From Mya arenaria (Eukaryota; Mollusca; Bivalvia; Myida; Myidae), in assembly GCF_026914265.1 (NCBI RefSeq), contig NC_069122.1:35391473-35455472 (forward strand): DNA of 64,000 bases. Reading direction: 5' to 3'. Of this stretch, positions 46,601 through 58,600 are shown piece after piece. Each line of letters opens with the position of its first letter. Position 1 is the first letter of the stretch. Made by a program: the position numbers and the translations under genes. The notes under the pieces were generated by a model. It saw only the letters and a program-made list of their open reading frames with translations, did not search any database and was not told the origin of the DNA.

Positions 46601-49600
46601 TTATATCGGCAGACATTCGTAACTCGGCGATCGGCGACCTCATCGTTCCTTAATCGAATAATCGAAACAAAAAGTTTGCTTGAATCTAGTAGAAGTAACT
46701 TAGGGAAGTTTAATACAATGTAACCGCTACTTTGAGTTTTAACAGTACTTTCCCTTAGTTTTTCTTTGCGTTCAAATCGCTTTTTGATGGCAGACAGCGA
46801 CCCCGATCAAAATCATTTGATTACCCTGGCAATCGGTCGTCCAGGTGCTGGTAAAGTGCAAATTATTCCAGCGAAATTGTTAGAGTCATTCAAGCCCAGA
46901 TTCTTATGAAACTAGGCTTGATCGAACCTAGCTGTGCTCACATATTGAAATGAACGTCAAAATCACTCGATGTAAAAACAAGAAATATTTGAAGGTTCGA
47001 AATATTTGCCGTCTTATTCCGAAAATACGTGAAAAAAAGGTTTGCTGTTTTCATTTCCGATAACTCATTATTTTTAATAGCTAATACCATCCAAAATCAA
47101 TTTGTTATGTCTCATCTTTTTCAATTTAATTTTCAGAACCAGTTCAAGTCATCGACAAATGACAAAACATATGTATTATACAGGATAAGACATGGCTGAC
47201 CATCGCTTTAAGTTGATAATTGCCCTAGTGAAGAATAATTACCCTCGGGAAATTATTCTTCGCACTGAGGAAAATTATCATCCAAAAGCCAATGTCAACA
47301 ATGTATAATTTTATAAATAACAGTCAACCTAAGTAAACCTCACCATAAATGTTCCCTTACTTCATAAACCTTGGAATATTAATTTTTAGACTTATTCAAT
47401 GTGCCAGAAATCATATCTGTTTTCCGACTGAAGCATTAGAAATGAAATATACATGAAAACTAAGGTCCTTATTGATATATATCAGAAAATGATGCTTTTG
47501 TGATACTGTCCGATTACAACCGATTAATCGGATCGATCAGGGTCTCCGATTTATCGATTATGAGAATCCAAGCCGATTGCCCATCACTAATATTTTTTTT
47601 ATCGATGAAACTGTGAACCATAGAGTAATAATAGAAAATCACCTCCTTAACAATAGAAGCCATGGAAATAAACTCAAACCTCCTTACCTTACATTGAAAT
47701 AATACCATAAGAACATTTTTAAATGGAAAGCTAGGGATATAAAAAAGGAAGATAAATTAATATTCCAATCGTTGTTGATTAATCATTGATTGAACGATTA
47801 TTATTTTCACTATCCAATCATTTTAAATAATTATTAAAGTAAATTATTTGGCAAATAGCCAAAGAGGAAAGTCTGATATATAACCATTAGCCCCGGCACG
47901 TTACACTACGCACAAGTGTTATACAAAACAAAACAATGAAATCACGTTTATATTTCCTCATTTATGAGTTGCAGCATTTTCATTGTGTTGTATTGTATTA
48001 GGTATGTTTACATTTCATAAATGCACATGACATTAGAAAAAGGATCAACATATTTTTTTCATTGGTGAACGTTCATTTAAAAAGACGCAACAATATATCA
48101 AACGAAGTTAGGATCAGGGCAACGCCCTGGCCAGGGATTCAAAGGGTTGAAAGTGTTTTCCTAAAAAAAAATGACATTGGAAGAATGTTTTGGTCATCGT
48201 CGGTTACATTCTCGTCGGCGTCGCTATGAATGCCACCGTCGGCGTTATCAATGCAACCGTCGTCGTAATGAATGCCCCCGTCGGCGTATTCAATGCATTC
48301 ATCCTCGTTATAATTGCCCCGTCGGCATTTTCAATGCAACCGTGATCGTTATGAATGCCCCCTTCGGCGTTTTCAATGAACCGTCGTCGTTATGAATGCC
48401 CTAGTCGGCGTTTTCAATGCATTCATCGTCGTTATAATTTCCCCGTCGGCATTTTCAATGCAACTGTCATCGTTAAAAATGCCCCCTTCGGCGTTTTAAA
48501 TGAACCGTCGTCGTTATGAATGTCTCTGACGGCGTTTTCAATGCATTCATCGTTGTTATTACGGTTTCAAGGAACCGTCATCGCTCCAAATGCCCCCGTC
48601 GGCGTTTTCAATCCAATCCACGTCGTTATGAATGCCTCTGTCGGCGTTTTCAATGCAACCGTCGTCGTTGTAATTGCCCTGTCGGCGTTTTCGATGCATC
48701 CGTCGTCGTGATGAATGACCCCCTCGACGTATTTAATGCAACCGTCGTCGTTATGAATGCCCCCGTTGGAGTTTTCGATGCATCCGTCGTCGTGATGAAT
48801 GCCCTTGTCGGCGTTTTCAATGCATCTTTCGTCGTAATGAATGCCCCCGTCGGCGTTTTCAATCCAATCCACGTCGTTATGAATGCCTCTGTCGGCGTTT
48901 TCAATGCAACCGTCGTCGTTGTAATTGCCCTGTCGGCGTTTTCGATGCATCCGTCGTCGTGATGAATGACCCCCTCGACGTATTTAATGCAACCGTCGTC
49001 GTTATGAATGCCCCCGTTGGAGTTTTCGATGCATCCGTCGTCGTGATGAATGCCCTTGTCGGCGTTTTCAATGCATCTTTCGTCGTAATGAATGCAAACG
49101 TCGCTATTAATGCCTCCGTCGGCATTTTTAATGCAACCGTCGTCGTTATGACTGCCCCCGTCGGCGTTTTCAATGCAACCGTCGACGTTATGAATGCCCT
49201 CGTAGGCGTTTTCAATGCAACCGTCGTCGTTATGAATACTCCAACGACGTTTTCAATGCAACCCTACTAGCATTGAAAGCCTCCGTCAGCGCTTTCAATG
49301 CAATCGTGGTCGTTTTCGATTCCCTGTCGTTAAAATTTGAATGCATGTACAGGATATTAAACTAGTGTATTTTCCATTATCTTAATGAATATTTATCTTA
49401 CCGTAGGGTTAGCGCAAGTTGTCTCCAAATCGCCATCATAACACACGTCGTATTCAACTTGAAAATACACGTCCGACTCTGACGTGATCTTGAAAGCGTC
49501 AAATGTTTCCGAATCCAGCACCCAGTAATCATCAAACAGACTACTCAGATCGGTGTTGTGGGAGAAGGTGCCAATGTCGCTGAATATTTCAGCTTCAGTA

Positions 49601-52600
49601 TTGCAACTGTAAAAATAACAAAGACGTGTTTATCTTGAACATAGATATAAAGTCAGGTATATGGATTCGTATAAGTTATCGTTCCTACTTTGCAACTGTA
49701 GCGCTTCGACATATTTGTTACGTACGTAATCGAGATGATCATATACACCGCATACAGGAAACATAACTGACTTATCCTCTCCATTTTAAGGCATCTTGGT
49801 ACTATATGGGAAATGGTATTCCAATTTTAAACGCAATACAGCGATTCCATTGGCGAAAAAAGGGCAAACTTTTAATTATGGAAGGGAGATCCGTCGGACC
49901 CACTTATCCAACTCAGCTCTACTCAATTTAAAAAAAAGCTGCATCCGACCCAGTATACAACATAAAACAACGTTAACAGTCCTGTCTTCTTTGTGTTTAA
50001 TCTGTTTTCAACTGCCCTGCAGTCCGAAGACTGAAAACAGCAATGTCAGACTGTTCATTGAAAGTCGTGGTAAGTTAAACACTGTCGACGCTCTTCCTTT
50101 AAGAACCATTAGAATACACCCTACATTTGAAGCCAATGGAATTGCATATAGGCAAGAATCAAGTACTAGATTTAAATAAATCATTATGAATTTCACCTTT
50201 CGCGGGTGTTTTAATGTCCGCCTACTGCCACTCATCCAATACAAACTCGCTGTCACAGATTTTGCGTAGTCAATGTATCAACCACTGAGGTTTTAGTCTA
50301 AGTCATATAGATGACATGAAGGAATTCCTTAATGACAAAAAGGACTCGATTTCTACGCTCACTCCGCCCATTTTTATTCATAAAGAATTATCTTCATGTC
50401 ATCTAACTATAACTAATTTTAAGCGGAAAATATAGACTGATGCACAATAGAAACCTATTAATGTTAATTAATGAATTATAATGTTAAACTCCATTGACTT
50501 AATAATTAAACGAAACTAAAATAATCTGATGTGTGTACAGATAACAAATATTAGCCTTTATAAAAGGTGTTTTCAATGAATATCAACGTGGCTACAAATT
50601 CCCGAGCAAAAAGAGCGCCAAAATATCGCATTGCATGCTGGGATGTTTTAGCGTATCACATGACCGTCATTTTCAACAAACGTTTGCCATATTTCGAGGG
50701 TATTTTGACGCTTTTTAAAGTGGTGAATTTGACAAACAAACCCGCAACTGGTAGTAAGGTACCGCCTTAAACTGTGTAAAATGTCTTTGTGTTTGCAATA
50801 TTTTTGTTTTACGTTTTTATAATTATGAAACCTTAATAAAACTTACCCGCCGCTGATAACCGTCTCCATGTTTGAAGAACCAAACGAACCAAGAACATCA
50901 AACACTAACTTATCGACTTCGATGCCTCTTTCTGAAATCAGATCGTTCAAGTATAATTGTCACTTTTATTCTATGATATTGTTACATTTTTAAACTGTTT
51001 TATAAGCTCCACACTTAAAATCAAAACAATATACATTAACCAAGAAAAGAACCATCTTTCTCATGGTATGATTTGTGCTGGAACGATGTGGTCCCCTTCC
51101 GAAATATTTTTGTCGGTTTTCCGACAATATTGAAGAACTTCCTCGATATGGTCGGGAAAATTCGGAAAGATAAAGGAGTTGTCCACCTTGTGCACATTAT
51201 TGTTCTTACTACTAAGACTTTGAATTTTTCTATGTGTTTTTTACGAACAAAATGCTTTTCGAATGAAATACATGTTCGTTAATCCAGCAAATCATTATAA
51301 AAATGCATAGGGGTAAATAAAACATGCCATAACCTTTAAAATGGTAAAAGTTTAGTAAATATTCCGATTAGTTAAACCACAGCATGTCAGAAAATGCTAT
51401 ATTTCGATATGTAACCGAAACAAGTGAATAAAGATCTACCATATATTTCCCCTAAAGCCAAATCTTCGTCAACATTTGTGTCGCCGTTTATTGCACCATC
51501 ATCGTCTGAAAACAACAACCACAAAACATCAAATACTACGGCTTTTCTAAACGAAATAATTCAAAAGTGGTTTTAATGAACTAACATTATGATATAACGT
51601 ATAACTATTTTTAAATCAACCATACACGCATGTATTTATTCGATGTATTCACACTAATTCAATGTATTTTCTCATGGACATATTACGGTCTCTCACATGT
51701 GCCTGAACACTGACCAATGACAGTATACCACTAATAAAAACAATAGTACGAGAGTTATATTTATACATGCTATGTATCTTTATGTGAAGGTGATATTTAT
51801 ATTTTATACAATTCACTTAAATTCATTGCATAATTAAAAGTAATGCTATGTTAACACCATTTTAGGTCATTGGTTTGGTTTTTGTTGACTGTGTCACTCG
51901 CACGCACACGCACAAACGCGCAAAAACGCACACGCACGCACACGCACACACACATGCACACAGTAATACTTATTCCATTGTTAAGCTCCTCATCGACGAG
52001 ACCGTCACAATCGTTATCCAGGAGATCACCAGGTTTTGTGCTAAAAGAGGCACCGAATGCAGGCGAAAAAGTGTGATCACTCGTAGTCGGCGTACACTAC
52101 AATAAATGTCGGAACAAATATCATTATTGATCGTGAAAAGTCAGGAACAAAATAGAAAACATCCGGCTGATCCACACGACCGACGGGACTTTAACAATAG
52201 TTTCGGATGATGTGATGACCTGTTAAGGGTACCTTGATAACATCACGTTTTAATGTCAATCAACCAATCACAGCCGTAATTAATTTTCACTCGCGTTATA
52301 AACGCTAATGAAAAGTGTGGTCTTCAAAGACGATATTTCAGCAAATATCAACATTTGCTGAAGGGTTCCAGCTTTTGGTACTCTTGTTTTAACACTCCTC
52401 ATGATTTGCCCCACTTTATTTCGTAGTTACAATAGTGCATTTTACAAACTTTAAGCGAGTCACTTTAATTTGACAACAAAACATTTAGGAAAATGATTTC
52501 AGAAACTAAGTTCAATCTTGAAGAAAAGAATTTACTTACGATGTTTTAAAATACCACCCCAGATCAAATGTTACAACACAGTACCTGGAAATACTTTTAC

Positions 52601-55600
52601 GGTTTACAACACATCAAGCAGTGTCAGAAATATTAAGGCGACGTATCGTATCGTATCGTATTGTATTGTATTTGTTTTGTATTGTATTATATAACATTAT
52701 ATTGCATGATAATCCAAGTTCACTTACAAGATTCGTTGTAGGGTACCTAACACCCCACGGCGAATACGCTTGCCTCAGTTTGCCGTCCGCGGCTTTCTCA
52801 ATAATCATCAACATGAAAGGTCGTCTTGATCGAAATTCAACCAGACCCGATTCAATGGCAAACGCATCGGTGTCCTCCACCTCAAAGTCAAGCAGAAAAA
52901 AGTACTCAAACCGTACCCCAGTTTCACCTACAAGTAATGAAATGTTTTAAATTAGCAACGCAAGTGAAGGACGTTTGCAAAACGCACTGTATGGACGTGT
53001 ACGGAAACACAACCCGCTTGGCTAGTTCAGGTAGTGGAGCTTCGTGTAAGTATTCGAGCGGTCGTTGGCTAGAGTCTGTTGTACATATGTACTAAACGGG
53101 AAACAGTTGATGTTATCTTATTTTTAATTTGATTAAATAGTGGTTATAACACGACGTTAAGCTAAGCTGGATTCCAGTAGTTAACGCAGTATACATTTAT
53201 ATATTTCACGATATAAAATAAATTCAAGTGTAATATCTGGACATTATACTGAGCGTAGTCTATACCATAGTGTATAGTTCAGTGAGGTTAACAATACTAT
53301 GGAGACTACATCTGGACATTATACTGAGCCTAGTCTATACCAGAGCGTATAGTTCAGTGAGGTTAACAATATTATGAAGACGACATGGACAGGCCCAGTA
53401 GTATCACTTTAGAAAACCCCGTTTAAAGGCGCTAGGCTGAGGCCTAGCAGACAATCAACGAGGGAAAACACGTACAAAGCAACGCAGACAGACCACACGT
53501 GCAAAATAACATTTATGGATTGATTCTATTTTTCTATGAACACTCGGTCGCGCAAAATAATGAAGAATTAGCAAAATCGCAACATAGCGTTCATACTACA
53601 TGGACGCATGAAAAATAAGAATCAGTCCTAATTCAAGAAAAACAGTTTACTCTTTTAAACAAGAAATAATGCATTTACTGTAATACCTTGAACTCTTGGG
53701 ACGTCCGCCCGATTAGTGGAAAAGCTTGCTGCGTCCCCCAACGATGGTCCAGTAAAACTTGTTGTTATGGTCCCTAGTTTCAACTGAAAAAGTTAATGTT
53801 CATCTTGGTCTAGCAAATAGATAATCATTGTGAGATTGTATACGTTTGTTGTACTCGTATTCCAGATACTTTTCAGTTTGTTACACATGTATTCTTGAAT
53901 GGTCATGTATCCTTTCCTCAGATCGCCCCAAATCAAGAAAATACTTCAGTCAAATCTCAGTCTTAATCTCAACTCATCTTACCACATAAAATCAAATGGT
54001 CTTAAAAATGATTACACCTTAGAAAGGGGGAATTCTCTCATAGAATATGTTTATTAAAACTTTGTTCAAATTTCAAAATAAAATAAAATCTACAGCAAAA
54101 ATAAATATACAAAAAGAAACCATATAATTTGTGTACATATTATAAAAAGTAAACGCCTTAATTAACAATTAATTGCCACAAATTCCACAGTTCATAAAGT
54201 TTAAAAATATCCTCAAACAACTCATTGTTTTTAACATCTTCTCAATTATGATTGTTTGCCCTAAAATTAATTTTCTTTGAAGTATAATTTATATTGACAA
54301 AAAGTTTTTATCAATCCATTTTATCAGAAAATACGCTACCAAAACGAGTAAAAAAATTACAAGAGTTTTAATCATACTTCGCATTTATGTGGTTAAATGA
54401 GTTGAGAATGAGATTTGACGTTAGTGTTTTTGTGATTTTGTGATTGTTGGGCCCGGCTCAGCTTCAGATAAAAAATATATCAATACGGACTTGCATTTTT
54501 AACGAGTTTGGTGCGAATACGGCTATTAGTAGTATCTCTAAGCATTTAATATAGATTTATTCTGGACATATCTTTTAAGAAAATGTTCTTTGAATTGTAA
54601 AAAAATGTTTCCTGATCAAATTTTAATCTTACTTTTGGAAGAATATTTTGGATATGCTTTCTGGTTCTGACAATATATACGCATACCACAGCTAGCCCCA
54701 ATTTCTCGAAACGTCTTAAGTCACATATGACAGGATAAAGCTAAGCTCACTACTTTTGTTTTTCAAAAGTTTGTTTGATATTTACTGCTTATGTGTTTTT
54801 ATACTTTTTTCATCTATCACTATTCAATTAAAGTATGTAATTTGGCTAATCGAAATAAGCTACTTAAGCCTTTTAAACTTAAGAAATTTCGAGATTGGGC
54901 CAGATTTGCAATTCAAACTCAACGGACTAAACTAATTATGGAAATATCCGTGACCGCGAAATGGAATAAAGTTAATGCCCCAACTCAACTCAACTCAACT
55001 CAACATCTTTATTTCCCCCATGGCTAGTATATTCAACAATCTATTGACATGTCAATTAAGGCAACAACCATTGTTCCATATGAAATGCACAAAGCATCTG
55101 CTAAATGTTACAGTGAAAATCAACTGCTGTCTGTGAAGTTAAGTCTAAATATGACAGTGGCTTGATTTCTAGGACCTGAACTCATAAAACATCGAAATTC
55201 CCCTTTTTACATAGGATTACACATAATTCATATATAAAATGCATTTCCATAAACATAAAATGCGATTCCACTAATGTGAAATATGCCTTACATTGTTACA
55301 TCTTATGGAAATAAAGAGATGATTCATGTTTTATTGTATGTTATATTGAATTTTAATGTTTTATGAGTTAAAGATGCACTCTTACACCCAAATGCGATTT
55401 ACCACAATTAATACAATTGTTTTAGTATACTTAAGAGGATGAATAAATGTCAAAACAATGGTTCTTATGAAGGATACCGAGTTTAATTAAGAGAAAGAGA
55501 CAGAAAACACAGTATTTCTACCTTATGATACGTAAGTAGATTACAGTAAATATTTTAGCACTCACCAATCATTTAATATTTCTGCGTTTTCAGCTTTTAA

Positions 55601-58600
55601 ATACACAATTATAATCTTGTTATCAGTAATTAATACTATATGTTTTATATAGTAATTAATTAAAGGATTATCACTCAAAATTTATGTTTGTTAAACATGT
55701 ACACATATGTATTGATTTTGAATAAGAGTGTCACATTAAGCGCCTTTAATAAGCCACTATGGAAAAAGTGGGGTTTATATCATAACCAAAATATTGATTG
55801 AAACGATACTTTAAGCTCCAATAATTTGATTATATAGGGCAGCGACATTGAATGTCACACATAAACACAATAATTAACTCAATGCATTGACTTACGTATT
55901 TTTTCATTATGTCAAATGCGTTTTATAAATAAAATTCTGAAACGTTCTAAACCAAAAATGGTGGTTTTATGTTAAATAGCTGCGTTAAGGGTTTGTTTCC
56001 CTATACTTGGATATAATATAACTAATCCTGAATATTTTTTATTTAAACCTAATATTTGCCACTCTAGGTTAAAGTATATATAGAGCATCTTTCATCAGCA
56101 ATAATAGACGACAACATGTCGATATTATGCATATCTTTAAAAATGATTTTTTCATTCTATTCTCATACTATAAAAAGCATAAAGTCACAAACAGATGTTT
56201 GAATAGTTTTGCCAAATATTTCAGCATCATTTAATGATTTAGTGCATTTTATGATATTATAACAGTGTTGTTTTAGTGTACGTGCTGAATAAAATTTGAA
56301 AAAGAAAAAAAAAAAGTTTTCAATTTCGCTGAACACCATATTTCATGAACAAGCGGTATAGGCGCTCTTCCAAAGAACTACATTGTAGTTCAAAACACAT
56401 TAAGAAGTTAAAATTCACATAGACACAATATTTCAATGACTCAAAACAAACTGGCATCATGCTTATATTAGTACTACTGAATGACGTCTAGATTGACTAA
56501 ACTCAATAATTGCGAAGGCAGACCCATATAAAATTGCTAGGTAGTACTCCATGAAATTGAAATAGTTGTATATGAACCTTACATACTGGTACATAACATC
56601 GCTAACGATATATATGTACATATTCTGTATTTCTGGTGACTTACAGAAAAAACTTTTTACTGAGCAAGAGATGACCTTTCTACGAATGGAAACATTATAT
56701 GCGGCCTTCTGACATCAAAATTAAATTTCAATCAAATTTCAATTAAATTGACCTGTAGTTATAGCTTTTTCAGAGGACGATATCTCAATAATATACCTTT
56801 ATTTCTGCCATGTCGGTTTTGTACGCTACAAAATATAGGTCGTATTTTCTCCCTTCAGTAGCGTAGAAATACTGGCGAACACCCCACTGAGAGATTGACG
56901 GAAGAGTGAAGGTTGCTCTATCCTCAGTGCTGTCAGGATCATTGTCTGTAAAAAAGGATAATATCATCTCAGTTTAGCATCGCTTACGCACCAGCCAATT
57001 GTAGCCACGCCCCCTAGGTCCGAGGGTATAACGGAAATAGCAGGGGAAATGTGCCGTGGTTTTATCTTCCAGCTGACCCCAGCTGTGGTTTCATTTGATC
57101 GGTGCATTATGACCCTAATTATGCAGCTAATCTGTCAAACCGGTATTTTAAGTATTTTACAAAATAATTGGCATATACAACTACACATTAAAGACCCACA
57201 CAATTGGAAAAGGAGATCAGAAAGTAAGTGATTGGATAACTGAATCCGGCTAATGCCTTCATAGGCATTTTGGGCACGACACATACGCTCAATGTTTGCA
57301 TAATTAGTATCACAATTGAATGTCAGAACAGAACGAGCGACAAAATGTTAAGTTTACATAGCACTTATTTACATGTGGTTAACGTTCAATATAATATATA
57401 TATTATAATATTATATATAAAATAACACAAGCTATTTATATATTGACAGGGTGATTTTTGACTATCAAACACATAGATAACCTTAAGCTTTAGCCTTAAA
57501 TTCTTCAAGCAAATGATATCCACCACGCCGGACCTGGATTTCTTGCACACCGGTCAGGAACTGATCAGGCATTTCATGTGAATGTGGCAGACAATCTGTC
57601 TAGAACCCCAAACGCCAGAAGAGTCACGACCATAACACGCCGTTTTTCATTTCTTTAGTGCGAAATCAAATATATATTTAAATTTTAATTACCGAATGTC
57701 AATAAATAATCTTTAAAAACGTGATTTGGAGAACTATTTGTCATCAACATGTTACTAAAATTACTACGCGTCGTTGCGGGTAAAAAGCAGATGTAAGGGA
57801 CTACTATTTGATGACAGTTGTAACACAGTCGTCTTTTGTATAGTATATCTGTTCTGTTTGATAAGTTTATATTCTAAAAAGGGATGTAAATGCTGAAAAC
57901 GCGAAATTGATGTTTGTAATACAAGTAGACTTGTCTGTCACTGGCGATATTTTGTTTGTATTCGAACGCGATTTCAGGGTATTTATAAGCATATTTATAC
58001 AATTGGACTTTTTCTTGCAATACCCATATTGTTTCCTGTAACTTATATTAAAGCACTAATCTTACTTGTTTACCTTTTTTAATTCTAAGAATGTTAGTGA
58101 ATATGTATTTCAGATATGCTTTGATCTTTGGAAAATAAACATAAACAATTCAAACTCACGGGCATATTTATAAAATGGAGTATAAAAACCCGGTATATAC
58201 CTACACTCAAATAAGTTCAAAATGTTAAATATTTTACTATTGTTTTCTTTCAAGAGACTGATTGCCATGCTGCAATATGTCCTTTTTGACATTACATGGT
58301 TACTTTCATAAATGTTCAATTTATATCGGGTTTAAGCATTCATTTTCACAATTTAACTGTTGACAAATGATTTTTTTCCCGTGACACTCTCTTTTTTTCC
58401 TGTCGGGAACCTGGAACAAGTTAACGTTCTTGTATGGCCAATGTTGAAAAGTAAACTTGTTCGAATGTCGGCCAGTATAAGCTTTAAATATTGAGTTTCC
58501 CTTGAAACAGAATGGAAACAAAATTTAACATGGTCTGGAGTGAAAAAACATGTATCCCAACTCTCGTTTCGGATATTTTAGAGAAACTCGCTAATATTCG

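Noticed and set aside
48171-49270. Open frames of up to 148 codons in both strands
   Set aside because: Direct result of a stop-free 42-bp unit. No splice or start context supports a protein gene.
57485-57600. Short minus-strand frame ending VQEIQVRRGGYHLLEEFKAK
   Set aside because: It looks protein-like, but only about 36 codons are open, with stops upstream. It may be a fragment of a processed pseudogene, and I cannot name a source.
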